Assembly: GCA_002717285.1 (NCBI GenBank)
Contig: PBDF01000007.1
Location: 156,604-211,587, forward strand
Source: Magnetovibrio sp.
GTDB lineage: Bacteria; Pseudomonadota; Alphaproteobacteria; Rhodospirillales_A; JABHCV01
Length of the DNA stretch: 54,984 nucleotides
Reading direction: 5' to 3'
Below the pieces are notes generated by a model. It searched no databases and was not told the DNA's origin. It saw nothing but the letters and a program-made list of their open reading frames with translations. A program made the translations under genes and the position numbers. How positions within the stretch are numbered: position 1 is the stretch's first letter; each line of letters begins with the position of its first letter. Below, in pieces: positions 37,576 to 46,178 of this stretch.

Positions 37576-38697
37576 CTATACTTGCACAGTTTTTTCCAAT
37601 AATAGAAAAATAGATATTATGATCTGACGTCGATCCATATTAATCGGATCTGTGCGCGACAACAAATTTGAAATCTTGTCCCATACCTCTAGCCAGCTTG
37701 CAAGAGGCGTAACATATAAAAGGCGTTCATATAAATGAGTTTCTTTTGTGTCTACTCCCTTCTTCCCCTTGGTTGCAAACAATATAAAACGACCAAGCCA
37801 GCCCAATATTAGATCACAAAATGTGTGAAAAGCATTATCCCCGCCAACACGGCCAAGTTTACCCGCCAATGTGTGCAATGCGACAACATTAAGGTTAGGA
37901 AGAGTATCAAGCAGACTAAAAATATCCCTATAAAGTTGAAGCCCCCCCTCCTCTTCAAGATCAAGGGCGCGCCCAATGCTGCCATCCGATAAGTGCGCCA
38001 AAAAAGATGCATCACTCAATAACATCTCAGGATGATTTTTTAATAACAACTCAGTTACTGCATCTTCAGTTAGAGTTGATAGCACAAGCTTGCGACAACG
38101 AGAACGTATGGTGGGTAGCAAGCATCTATAATTATGGCTGATCAACAGCAAAATAGCACTAGTCGGCGGTTCTTCTAAGACCTTCAGTAGTGCATTGGCT
38201 GCATTACTGTTCAACTCATCAGCACTATCAATGATAATAACACGCCACCCTCCCTCAGCAGCACTAAGAGAGAAGAAGTTGGCAATTCTGCGTATATCAT
38301 CAACTATAATTTCATTTTTGAATTTACCTTTTTTCTCATCATACTTGCGTTCTATAGACATAAGGTCAGCGTGGCTTCCAGCAGCTACACGGCCAAAAAC
38401 TGGAGCTTTACTATCTACAAATAGACTATCCGTTTTAGTAATAGGTAAATCACTTGCAAATAATCCGGTCTCCTTCGCACCATCAGATTGAGCAAGAAGA
38501 AAACGCGCAAACCTGTATGCCAAAGTCGCTTTTCCTATCCCCTTGGGACCACATAGCATCCAAGCATGGGCAAGTCGGTTAGAATTGTAAGCATCTAGTA
38601 AAGTACGTTCTGCTTCTGTATGGCCAAATAAGTCGGCCGCCCTTCGTGGGTGCCTACAACTTTCATCATCACTTGAGTATACTGAGCTTGATTTCAT
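37576..38697 (-). CDS. holB: DNA polymerase III subunit delta'
   Basis: HolB is the delta' subunit of the clamp loader that places the beta clamp on DNA. The 373-residue protein starts its AAA+ domain with DLFGHTEAERTLLDAY. It keeps a P-loop-like GPKGIGKAT (50-58), as in most alphaproteobacteria. LLKVLEEPPTSAILLLISHN and the SRC motif TIRSRCRKL follow. The segment DDIRRIANFFSLSAAEGGWR is typical. It overlaps the tmk stop by 4 bases. The tmk-holB-metG-tatD order is widely conserved. Confidence 0.95.
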   Translation of the reverse strand: MKSSSVYSSDDESCRHPRRAADLFGHTEAERTLLDAYNSNRLAHAWMLCGPKGIGKATLAYRFARFLLAQSDGAKETGLFASDLPITKTDSLFVDSKAPVFGRVAAGSHADLMSIERKYDEKKGKFKNEIIVDDIRRIANFFSLSAAEGGWRVIIIDSADELNSNAANALLKVLEEPPTSAILLLISHNYRCLLPTIRSRCRKLVLSTLTEDAVTELLLKNHPEMLLSDASFLAHLSDGSIGRALDLEEEGGLQLYRDIFSLLDTLPNLNVVALHTLAGKLGRVGGDNAFHTFCDLILGWLGRFILFATKGKKGVDTKETHLYERLLYVTPLASWLEVWDKISNLLSRTDPINMDRRQIIISIFLLLEKTVQV

Positions 38698-39332
38698 GGT
38701 AAAATTACTTCGAAGCGTTCAGAGACTAATTTACGAATGGCCAAGGCTACCTGATCAATAGGCAATGAAGCATCAATTACACAGCACCGATCTGTATCAC
38801 CCTGTGCAATTTCCAAAAACCCTTTTCTTAGGCGCTCATGAAAATCCCTTCCCATACTTTCATACCTATCTTCTCCCTCACCACGCGAACGAGCACGTGC
38901 AAGACCGGTATCAATGTCAAGGTCAAATATAAATGTCAAATCAGGTTTGAAATCGCCAATCAATATCCTCTTAAGAGAACTTAATGTTGAACTGTCAACC
39001 CCATGTCCAAAGCCCTGATAGGCCAAAGTCGAATCAAAGAATCGATCTGAAATCACCCATTTTTTTTGGTTAAGTGCCGGAAAAATTGTTTTTTCAAGAT
39101 GTTCAACTCTTGCAGCAAAGTTCAACAATGCCTCAGTCATAGGTGTCCAGCGATTTACATCGCCGTTGACCAAAAAATCTCTGATTTCTTCAGCACCTGG
39201 TGAACCTCCTGGTTCGCGCGTTAATACAACAGGAACGTGCACTTCACGTAATGCAGCTCCGAGTAGGGCTACTTGAGTAGATTTTCCCGTGCCTTCCCCG
39301 CCCTCAAATGTGATAAACTTACCTCTGGACAC
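38694..39332 (-). CDS. tmk: thymidylate kinase
   Basis: Tmk phosphorylates dTMP to dTDP for DNA synthesis. The 212-residue protein has P-loop FEGGEGTGKSTQ (8-19) and TREPGGSPGAEEIRDFL. The DRF motif is in WVISDRFFDSTLAYQG. The LID segment is RARSRGEGEDRYESM. The GTG start at 39332 directly precedes SRGKFITFEGGEG, which is the expected beginning. It lies between the D-Ala carboxypeptidase gene and holB. Confidence 0.97.
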   Translation of the reverse strand: MSRGKFITFEGGEGTGKSTQVALLGAALREVHVPVVLTREPGGSPGAEEIRDFLVNGDVNRWTPMTEALLNFAARVEHLEKTIFPALNQKKWVISDRFFDSTLAYQGFGHGVDSSTLSSLKRILIGDFKPDLTFIFDLDIDTGLARARSRGEGEDRYESMGRDFHERLRKGFLEIAQGDTDRCCVIDASLPIDQVALAIRKLVSERFEVILP

Positions 39333-39346
39333 TAGATAATTTCAGC

Positions 39347-40531
39347 TCAGCCAGAGCTGCCCCACAAAAGGTGCTTGAAGGCAGCAATAACACGACCAAC
39401 AAGCCCTAAACGCTCAATATTTGCAGCAGCAATTAGTGGTACTTCAACTTTTTGTTCACCTGGTGCGCTTACAATCAAGGTCGCTATTTGATCACCCTTT
39501 TTTACTGGTGCGGGAATAGTTCTTGTGTGCCTAACCTTAACCACCATTTCGCGGCGAGCTTTTTTGTGAAGTGTCAGGTTAAGATTATTTTCAATGATGA
39601 GATTAACCATCGATTCTTTCCCAAGCCACACACTAGCTTCTTTGATCACTTCTCCTGCACTAAGGAGGTGGTAATTATTAAACTCACGAAATCCCCACTC
39701 AAGAAGTCGTTCAGGTTCACGTGCACGTTCTTTCTTAGACTGTAGACCATTGACTACAACAATAAGTCGACGGTCACCACGGGTTGCAGAACCGATAAGC
39801 CCATACCCGGAATCTTGTGTGTGACCAGTTTTTAAACCATCAGAACCCATATCTCTGTATATCAATGGGTTTCGATTATTTTGTTTTATACCATTGTAAA
39901 CAAAACTACGCTCTGCATAATAATGATAGTATTCAGGAAATTTCTCAATTGTTAATTTAGCCAATAATGCGAGATCAATTGGTGACATTTTATGCTCGGC
40001 ATGAGGCCAACCTGTTGAATTTTTGAAGGTACTGTTTGTTAGACCTAGCTGGCGAGCTCTCTCTGTCATTTCATCAGAAAACGCTTCCTCAGAACCTGAA
40101 ATACCCTCGGCTATCACAATACACGCGTCGTTGCCAGATTGGACAATGATACCCCGTATTAAGTCTTCAATTCTAACCCTCTTTCCAGGCTCCAAAAACA
40201 TTGTCGAACTGCCACTTTTGGCTCCACCTTTACGCCATGCATTTTCACTTACTCGAAAGGTGTCATCAAGAGACAATCGCCCATCTCGAAGACGCTCAAA
40301 AATTATGAACACAGTCATCAATTTGCTCATAGAGGCCGGAGACATTGGTATATCTCCATTTTTCTGGAACAGAATGGCACCAGTATCCGCATCCATTAAA
40401 ACTACTTCTTTAGCAAGAGTTTCAAATGCCCTAACAGACCCAATGCTTACAAACAAAACTGCAAATAGAGCCAGAGTAAAAGCAAATTGGCGGGTTGCAA
40501 AATTTAGGATCATCGCAAGTTTTACTTCCAT
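39347..40531 (-). CDS. dacA: serine-type D-alanyl-D-alanine carboxypeptidase (DacA/DacC family)
   Basis: This periplasmic enzyme removes the terminal D-Ala of peptidoglycan pentapeptides. The 394-residue precursor has a signal peptide with hydrophobic core FAFTLALFAVLFVSIG ending near SVRA-F (about 35). The three active-site motifs are SMSK (67-70), SGN in QSGNDACIVIAEG and KTG in DGLKTGHTQDSGYG. A PBP5-type C-terminal beta domain follows (about 290-380), with a short amphipathic end that may anchor it to the inner membrane. ATG 40513 is a possible later start. It lies next to rlpA and mltB, also cell-wall genes. Confidence 0.95.
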   Translation of the reverse strand: MEVKLAMILNFATRQFAFTLALFAVLFVSIGSVRAFETLAKEVVLMDADTGAILFQKNGDIPMSPASMSKLMTVFIIFERLRDGRLSLDDTFRVSENAWRKGGAKSGSSTMFLEPGKRVRIEDLIRGIIVQSGNDACIVIAEGISGSEEAFSDEMTERARQLGLTNSTFKNSTGWPHAEHKMSPIDLALLAKLTIEKFPEYYHYYAERSFVYNGIKQNNRNPLIYRDMGSDGLKTGHTQDSGYGLIGSATRGDRRLIVVVNGLQSKKERAREPERLLEWGFREFNNYHLLSAGEVIKEASVWLGKESMVNLIIENNLNLTLHKKARREMVVKVRHTRTIPAPVKKGDQIATLIVSAPGEQKVEVPLIAAANIERLGLVGRVIAAFKHLLWGSSG

Positions 40532-40549
40532 TAAAGGTTGAGAATCACA

Positions 40550-41542
40550 TCAATCAACTATTGTCCTAGCTTCCGTATAGCCAGACCGAAATACACGTTC
40601 AAGCATCTGGTCGGCCTGGTCAACAGAAACCATTGGTCCAACTCTGACCCTGAAAAAATCCTGGCCATTTATCAATATGGATGAAATTTTAGCTCCTAAC
40701 CCAGATAAATTTGCACGAACCTTGTTAGCATTCTCAAAATTCGAAAAAGCTCCAGCTTGTATGTAAATTCTAACTTGCTGTGATACTTTTTCCACAGTGA
40801 CCTTTTCATCTGGCGGGCTAGAAACTAAATCATTATTGGGTGGTACGACAACAGATTGCGGAGACCTAGAGACTGGTGCAGAAACGAGACTTATTTGATC
40901 TTTACTTCCAATCGCAGGCAAAGTGTGCGAGCTCACTTTTGTTTTTGGTAAACTTTTGACTGTAATTGGTGACCCTACTTCAGCGAGCTCTGTCTCTCCT
41001 TTTAATTTTCTAGCTATGGCCCGACTTTCTTTCTCCAAAATTCGTACTCTTATCCTTGCAGTTCCTTGTTTTTCAAAACCGAGTAATTGAGCTGAGCGTC
41101 GAGATAAATCAAGGATTCTTCCACGAGCATAAGGCCCACGGTCATTAATACGAATATTCATAGTTCGTCCATTTTCAAGATTTGTAACACGAACAAAACT
41201 CGGCATAGGCAAGGTCCGATGAGCAGCGGTAATAGAATTCATGTCATAGATTTCTCCATTCGCAGTCTTTCGCCCATGAAACTTGGCTCCATACCACGAG
41301 CCTATTCCAGTCTCGTCATAGTCATAATCTACTTTTGGATAATACCAGACATTTTTAATTTGGTAAGGATTGCCAATCTTATATTTTCCAAGAGAAGTCT
41401 TGTCTTTATCTTTACTCACATGCTTTACTGTTTGTGCAACAAACTGCGTTTCAGCACAAGCTCCGAGGGCTGTTAAGAGCACAAAAGTAACTAGATATCG
41501 GATTGGATTAATACGATTAAATAAAGGCAGACACAGGATCAT
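40550..41542 (-). CDS. rlpA: septal ring lytic transglycosylase RlpA (lipoprotein with SPOR domain)
   Basis: The 330-residue precursor has a lipoprotein signal ending in LTALGAC (Cys29). The RlpA double-psi barrel spans about 75-170: GIGSWYGAKFHGRKTANGE, MNSITAAHRTLPMPSFVRV and NDRGPYARGRILDLSRRSA. A linker rich in Ser, Pro and Val follows. The C-terminal SPOR domain (about 255-330; VRIYIQAGAFSNFENANKV) binds denuded glycan at division sites. RlpA acts on such glycan strands in some bacteria. Its closeness to mltB and dacA supports a cell-wall role. Confidence 0.94.
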   Translation of the reverse strand: MILCLPLFNRINPIRYLVTFVLLTALGACAETQFVAQTVKHVSKDKDKTSLGKYKIGNPYQIKNVWYYPKVDYDYDETGIGSWYGAKFHGRKTANGEIYDMNSITAAHRTLPMPSFVRVTNLENGRTMNIRINDRGPYARGRILDLSRRSAQLLGFEKQGTARIRVRILEKESRAIARKLKGETELAEVGSPITVKSLPKTKVSSHTLPAIGSKDQISLVSAPVSRSPQSVVVPPNNDLVSSPPDEKVTVEKVSQQVRIYIQAGAFSNFENANKVRANLSGLGAKISSILINGQDFFRVRVGPMVSVDQADQMLERVFRSGYTEARTIVD

Positions 41543-41617
41543 ATAAAACCCCTAAATATTATGATAAACAGTTTAATAATTCTACATTCAGTAAGAATAG
41601 CCTTATGCACAAAGTGC

Positions 41618-42610
41618 CTAAAGTCTCCCAATCCGGTCAGCTAGGGTTCCAACTGCAACAGCAAAATATGTTGAGCGGTTCCATTTTAGAATTGTACGAT
41701 AATTGTCATAAACCATGTATGCGCTACTACCTTCCCCCTCGGTATAAACAATGGATGCTTCTAAATCACGTTTAGGTAAATCACCTCCGTTGCCTCTACG
41801 GACACCAATAGCTTGCCATTCATTTATTGTTTTTTTTACTTTGAGACTAGCAAGAGAACTGTCAAACCCTACGGGTAATGTTACAACTCGGCCCCAAGTC
41901 TGATCTCTTTTCCAACCTGAACTGGACAAATAATTAGCTGTTGATCCAAAAACGTCTGCTTTTGTAGACCAAATATCTTTTCGACCATCACCATCATAAT
42001 CAATCGCAAAATTCAGGAAAGAAGAGGGCATAAACTGACATTGTCCCATAGCACCTGCCCAAGACCCAACCATGTCATTTACCCTAATATGTTTACCATC
42101 AAGAATTTTAAGGGCATTAATTAGTTCCTTACGGAAATATTTACTGCGTCTACCATCATAAGCCATAGTAGTTAGGGCAGATATCAACTTAAACCCGCCC
42201 GTAACACGACCAAAATCTGTTTCAATACCCCATAAAGCGACGATAAAACGCGGCTGAACACCAAATTTGTTACCAATTTCCTCCAGAAGTGCTCTATTTT
42301 CTGCAAGTTTCTTTCTGGCCCTTTTGATTCTTGATCTTGGTACAACCCTCTCCATGTATTGATTAAACGTTAAACTAAATTCTGGTTGTTTTCTATCAAG
42401 TTCAACTACTCTTGGGATGAGTTTGACCTCAGTCAAAGCACTATCGACAATTTTTTTACTTATACCTCTCTTAATTGCTTCAACTTTTAGGTTTTCTAAC
42501 CATTCTGCAAATTGTTGCTGCGAGGCCTCAACTTGTGCTGATTGATAAAAGAAAATAAAAAGTAATGCCAATAAAACAATCCTAGATACTAACTTAGCAA
42601 AAAACATTTT
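41618..42610 (-). CDS. mltB: lytic murein transglycosylase (MltB family)
   Basis: MltB-type enzymes cleave glycan strands to anhydromuropeptides in the periplasm. From ATG 42610 the 330-residue precursor begins with a clear signal peptide (MFFAKLVSRIVLLALLFIFF, cut near VEA). The transglycosylase domain has VALWGIETDFGRVTGG with the catalytic glutamate and GSWAGAMGQCQFMPSSFLNF. DGDGRKDIW follows. Upstream ATG 42643 and TTG 42691 are in frame but only lengthen the region before the signal peptide. No C-terminal peptidoglycan-binding domain is present. Confidence 0.93.
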   Translation of the reverse strand, partial: KMFFAKLVSRIVLLALLFIFFYQSAQVEASQQQFAEWLENLKVEAIKRGISKKIVDSALTEVKLIPRVVELDRKQPEFSLTFNQYMERVVPRSRIKRARKKLAENRALLEEIGNKFGVQPRFIVALWGIETDFGRVTGGFKLISALTTMAYDGRRSKYFRKELINALKILDGKHIRVNDMVGSWAGAMGQCQFMPSSFLNFAIDYDGDGRKDIWSTKADVFGSTANYLSSSGWKRDQTWGRVVTLPVGFDSSLASLKVKKTINEWQAIGVRRGNGGDLPKRDLEASIVYTEGEGSSAYMVYDNYRTILKWNRSTYFAVAVGTLADRIGRL

Positions 42611-42703
42611 GTATTTCCGATTCAACCCATATTTACGAATCATTTTCTCAACCACTAGGACTTTTCTGCCATAGGGCGGCAACAAGAGCAATGGGGAAAC
42701 TGT

Positions 42704-43501
42704 TTAATTCTGAGGGCTAGGGAAAAAAGTATTGGTCCTATTAGTGAGCCAATAAACTAAAAGTCCTAACCACTCGTGTATACCTGTAGACAAGAAAGAC
42801 AGCCCAGAGGCCAAATTAAAAGACAATGATAAATTCAAATTACTGTTTAACTGGTAGTCTACTGGATAGGGTATAACTTCCCACCCAGCTTGCCTAAAAA
42901 CACCAATAGATCGAGGCATATGAAAAGCAGAGGTTATTAAAAGCCATGTTTCATGTGCTAACGGATTTACCAGCTTTTTAGAAAAAACTGCATTTTCAAA
43001 AGTGTTTCGTGCCTCATTTTCAATTATGAGTCTTTCATGATCAACACCCATATCAATCATAAAAGATCGAACCACATCTCCTTCTTTAATGTCATTTCTA
43101 AAGATATTACCAGAACCTCCTGTAAATATTAGCTTTGCGGTAGGGTATTTCCTTGAAATTTCTAAAAAGGATATCAGTCTTTCAGCAGCTCCTCCCACAG
43201 CTAATTGCCCGCGTTCCCTTGTCAAAACTTGATTAACAACTCCACCCATTACAATTACACCATCAACTTTTGCTGGTAAGGCCTGATTTACGGGAAACCT
43301 ATTTTCAAGTATGACAAACAAATTTTGCCCAATTGGCAAAGTCGCAATTATTACTGCCACTAAGGCGGTTAAACTCAGGACCCAACGACTAAGCTTATCC
43401 CAACCCAGATACAAAAAAGATGTTCCCAAACAGAGAGCAACTAAAATCACATTACTTGGGTCAATGAAAAACCATAATATTTTTGACATATAAAAAAACA
43501 T
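42704..43501 (-). CDS. YdcF/ElyC family protein (DUF218)
   Basis: The 265-residue protein has two N-terminal membrane segments (about 5-30 and 37-58). A DUF218 domain (about 78-235) follows, with GVIVMGGVVNQVLTRERGQL, LIFTGGSGNIFRNDIKEGDV and NTFENAVFSKKLV. A hydrophobic C-terminal end follows. ElyC of E. coli, from this family, affects peptidoglycan synthesis and lipid carrier recycling. Sitting upstream of mltB, rlpA and dacA on the same strand agrees with a cell-wall role, but the exact reaction is unknown. Confidence 0.88.
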   Translation of the reverse strand: MFFYMSKILWFFIDPSNVILVALCLGTSFLYLGWDKLSRWVLSLTALVAVIIATLPIGQNLFVILENRFPVNQALPAKVDGVIVMGGVVNQVLTRERGQLAVGGAAERLISFLEISRKYPTAKLIFTGGSGNIFRNDIKEGDVVRSFMIDMGVDHERLIIENEARNTFENAVFSKKLVNPLAHETWLLITSAFHMPRSIGVFRQAGWEVIPYPVDYQLNSNLNLSLSFNLASGLSFLSTGIHEWLGLLVYWLTNRTNTFFPSPQN

Positions 43502-43838
43502 TAAATTACAAAACTTAAGTTGAAGAAATTAAAAGTTAATAGTCAATTATCCTACAGCGCTTGCCAGATAAGGAACACCATCATTTGCCGACCTATATAA
43601 TACTTCACTCTTATGCATGAGACTTTAAAACTACTTCCCACCACTAAACTTCTATTAAACAATACTGAATTTGTTCATCATGGGCCTATACATTACTTTT
43701 CTATTTACTATCGCATAAAAAACCAACTAGCGTAATTCGACATTGTTGGATATTAAACATTAGCTTTTGATATTTGCATCATCGAGTTAATTATCAAAAT
43801 CATAAGTTTTTCTTCAGAGAGTTTTGGACCAAAATTTC
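43502..43838. other. intergenic region between ydcF-like gene and the second DMT pair
   Basis: This divergent gap should hold promoters for both sides. A good -10 box TATAAT lies at 43596-43601 on the plus strand, but no fitting -35 box is visible. A 40-codon ORF (43613-43735) follows the -10 box. It has no ribosome-binding site and no recognisable composition, so I do not call it a gene. Confidence 0.35.
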
Positions 43839-44723
43839 ATGTCAAACATAAGTTCCTACAGCCGTGGAATTATTATGTCAGGAGTAGGAATGCTTATCCT
43901 CAGCCCAGATGGGCTTTTGTTAAGATTGGTTACTGATGCTTCCTTATGGGTTGTAATTTTTTACAGGTCTATCTTTGTTGCTATGGCAGCAAGCGTGTTC
44001 CTTTTAATCAAGAAACGTACAAATTTTTTATTTGCATTTATTAATCTTGGTTGGGCCGGATGGAGCTCTGCCGTACTCATGACTATCAGCGGTCTAACTT
44101 TTGTTGGGGCCATGGCAAATACATCCGTAGCAAATACACTATTTATACTCGCAACCATGCCTTTTTTTAGTGCTATTCTTGGCTGGTTCTTTTTAGGTGA
44201 ATTCGTTCGCTTACGAACTTGGATTACTATTACTCTGGCCTTTATGGGAATACTGGTAATTTTCTCAGGATCATTTAGTTCAGGTAATTGGCTGGGTGAC
44301 ACTTTGGCAACAGTTACTGCTTTTTTACAAGGTCTAAATATAGTAGTTATCAGAAAAGCTAGAAAGAGAGATGTAACTATTCCCGCTTTCTGTGCTTCTG
44401 CCTTTTTAGCAACCTTAATTGCCTTACCTTTAGCAGATATACTGACTGTGAGCAGTAACGATTTATTTCACCTATCGCTTATGGGATTAATGGTTGTACC
44501 AATAGGACTTGGCCTATTTCTTAGTGGCGCACGGTATGCACCTGCTGCCGAAGTAGCTTTGTTAGCTCTTGTCGAAACAGTACTTGGCCCCATGTGGGTG
44601 TGGCTTTTCATAGGTGAAGTGCCGACGCAATCAGCAATCATCGGGGGAAGTATTGTTATTTTATCCGTGGTTTTAAATACTTGGTATGGAGTCCATAATG
44701 CGAATGAAAAGGTTAAGCATTAA
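43839..44723 (+). CDS. DMT superfamily (EamA) transporter
   Basis: This inner membrane protein of about 294 residues has ten hydrophobic segments in two EamA repeats. The first ends with NTLFILATMPFFSAILGWFF followed by LGEFVRLRT. The second ends with EVALLALVETVLGPMWVWLF followed by IGEVP. The substrate is unknown. Start ATG 43839 is chosen; TTG 43824 is an in-frame alternative, but AGAGAG is only 2 bases before it. The stop is directly followed by the ATG of the RarD-like gene. It is thus the first member of a second tandem DMT pair in this window. Confidence 0.9.
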   Translation: MSNISSYSRGIIMSGVGMLILSPDGLLLRLVTDASLWVVIFYRSIFVAMAASVFLLIKKRTNFLFAFINLGWAGWSSAVLMTISGLTFVGAMANTSVANTLFILATMPFFSAILGWFFLGEFVRLRTWITITLAFMGILVIFSGSFSSGNWLGDTLATVTAFLQGLNIVVIRKARKRDVTIPAFCASAFLATLIALPLADILTVSSNDLFHLSLMGLMVVPIGLGLFLSGARYAPAAEVALLALVETVLGPMWVWLFIGEVPTQSAIIGGSIVILSVVLNTWYGVHNANEKVKH

Positions 44724-45614
44724 ATGGATAAAAACAATAACAAGGCTCTCACCGGTGCTAGTGCTGCTGTGGTCGCCTTTAGTTTGTGGGGTGCTATCCC
44801 TATTTATTTCAAATCAGTTTCTCACATACCAGCCTTTGAGATTCTGGCACATCGTGTAGTCTGGACTGTTGTCTTTCTTGGTATAATCATTATCCTCAAA
44901 GGCAGCTTGGGTAACGTATTTTCGGTATTTAAAAATAAAAAACTTTTTCTAACATTGATAGTTAGCTCTTTTTTGATTTCCTGTAATTGGCTAGTTTTTA
45001 TCTGGGCTGTGGCCAACGGCCAAATTCTTGAAGCTAGCTTAGGATATTTTACCACCCCAATAGTCAGTGTTGCTTTTGGTTTATTTTTTTTGAAAGAAAA
45101 GCTTAGTAGTTGGCAATGGTTTGCGGTAGGACTTTCTATTTTAAGTGTAAGTAATCTTTTCTGGTCACACGGGTCCTTCCCTTGGATTGCCATCTCAGTT
45201 TCAATTACTTTTGGGCTTTATGGCCTTGTACGTAAAATTGCTAAAGTTGATGCCTTTTCAGGTCTTTTCGTTGAAACCTCAGTCCTTGTGCTCCCAATGC
45301 TAGTTTATTTATTTCTTATAGGCTTCAACGGAAATGGAGCTTATGGTTCATCTGATTTCGTGCTTAATGGTTTATTAATGACGGGAGGTCTAATTACAGC
45401 AACTCCGCTTGTTCTTTTTGCTATGGCTACAAAAAGATTAAGATTGTCAACGGTTGGTTTTTTTCAGTATATTACTCCTACTGGACAATTTCTTCTGGCC
45501 GTTTTCTTATACAATGAACCATTTTCAGATGCCCACTTAATTACTTTTGTAATTATCTGGTTAGCTCTAGCGATTTATTCATTTGATAATTTCAATTTTC
45601 ACACCCAAAAATAG
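44724..45614 (+). CDS. rarD: RarD-type EamA family transporter
   Basis: The 296-residue protein is a RarD-type DMT transporter with ten membrane segments. Typical RarD features are GASAAVVAFSLWGAIPIYFK at the start, HRVVWTVVFL, and ASLGYFTTPIVSVAFGLFFL with KEKLSSWQW. LSTVGFFQYITPTGQFLLAV lies near the end. RarD is annotated as a chloramphenicol-sensitivity protein in some bacteria, but its natural substrate is not settled. It starts at the base after the preceding EamA stop. Confidence 0.92.
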   Translation: MDKNNNKALTGASAAVVAFSLWGAIPIYFKSVSHIPAFEILAHRVVWTVVFLGIIIILKGSLGNVFSVFKNKKLFLTLIVSSFLISCNWLVFIWAVANGQILEASLGYFTTPIVSVAFGLFFLKEKLSSWQWFAVGLSILSVSNLFWSHGSFPWIAISVSITFGLYGLVRKIAKVDAFSGLFVETSVLVLPMLVYLFLIGFNGNGAYGSSDFVLNGLLMTGGLITATPLVLFAMATKRLRLSTVGFFQYITPTGQFLLAVFLYNEPFSDAHLITFVIIWLALAIYSFDNFNFHTQK

Positions 45615-45634
45615 GAACATTATGCTCAGTATAT

Positions 45635-45697
45635 TTACTTAACTTCTCTTGCAAACCGCCCAACAAGCTGTTTATAAATTTCAGGATCAGCTGTCAT
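45635..45697 (-). pseudogene. possible remnant of a flavin reductase-like N-terminus
   Basis: On the minus strand an ATG at 45697 opens a 20-codon frame, MTADPEIYKQLVGRFAREVK. The pattern DPxxYxxxxGRFA resembles the beginning of flavin reductase-domain proteins, which normally continue for another 140 residues. Here a stop follows at once and the sequence beyond is rarD. It may be a decayed gene end or chance. The likeness rests on about a dozen residues only. Confidence 0.15.
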
Positions 45698-45819
45698 ATT
45701 CTTCGAAACAAAAGGAATCCTATAATTAAAACAGCCCTATTCAGCTTTTGTTAACTGTTTACTGGAATTTTATTGATTGTCATAAAAATGAAATTAAGCA
45801 CCCAGAAAGGGAATAAATC

Positions 45820-45945
45820 ATGTCTAATCAATCAATATTCTTTAACCTAGTTCAATTTTCCAGAAAAATAGCCCGCACCTTCGGCTATAAATTCGATCAT
45901 CCCGTTGAAGTTATCACGAGATTTCCACCTAGCTCTTTCCGCTAA
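45820..45945 (+). CDS. possible 41-residue small basic protein
   Basis: An ATG at 45820 has AAAGGGA about 8 bases upstream and opens 41 codons ending in TAA at 45943. The product (start MSNQSIFFNLVQFSRKIART, end TRFPPSSFR) is basic and rich in Phe and Arg, with no membrane segment. I do not recognise it. The good ribosome-binding site and its place in an otherwise empty gap make it worth listing. Its shortness means it could be chance. Confidence 0.35.
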   Translation: MSNQSIFFNLVQFSRKIARTFGYKFDHPVEVITRFPPSSFR

Positions 45946-45960
45946 AAAGAATTTTGCGAA

Positions 45961-45990
45961 TTGCACACAAGCTTTGCATCAGTGTATAAG
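45961..45990 (+). promoter_or_regulatory. candidate sigma-70-type promoter of tRNA-Ser
   Basis: TTGCAC (45961-45966) and TATAAG (45985-45990) are separated by 18 bases and end about 35 bases before the tRNA. A second possible -10 box, TATAAC, lies at 46002-46007 but lacks a matching -35 box. Confidence 0.35.
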
Positions 45991-46025
45991 CTTTCCTTTG
46001 GTATAACATTTTACGGTTACTTCAT

Positions 46026-46115
46026 GGAGGGTTGGCAGAGCGGTTGAATGCACTGGTCTTGAAAACCAGCATACGTGAAAGCGTATCGAGAGTTCGAATC
46101 TCTCACCCTCCGCCA
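46026..46115 (+). tRNA. tRNA-Ser (anticodon TGA)
   Basis: The 90-base sequence folds as a class II tRNA. The acceptor arm GGAGGGT pairs with ACCCTCC. The anticodon stem CTGGT/ACCAG has loop CTTGAAA, giving anticodon TGA. A long variable arm (TACGTGAAAGCGTA) follows, and the T arm is GAGAG/CTCTC with TTCGAAT. Discriminator G and CCA are encoded. It reads UCA and, by wobble, other UCN serine codons. Confidence 0.97.
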
Positions 46116-46178
46116 TTAATACAAAAATGCGAGTTAACAAACTTCTTAAAGAAAAAAGTAAACTGAAAGATCTTACAC

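Larger units (their letters stand above)
45615..46025. other. 411-base gap before tRNA-Ser with a possible small gene
   Basis: Besides the possible small gene at 45820, the minus-strand fragment at 45635 and the tRNA promoter near 45961, which are listed separately, I see no ORF over 41 codons and no terminator for rarD. Confidence 0.4.

Noticed and set aside
38195..38491. 98-codon ORF opposite holB
   Set aside because: It lies entirely within the well-supported holB gene and has no homology or ribosome-binding site.
40023..40541. 172-codon ORF opposite the D-Ala carboxypeptidase gene
   Set aside because: It is the antisense shadow of dacA, whose active-site motifs are intact.
43613..43735. 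40-codon ORF after a TATAAT box
   Set aside because: It has no ribosome-binding site, and the -10 box lacks a -35 partner.
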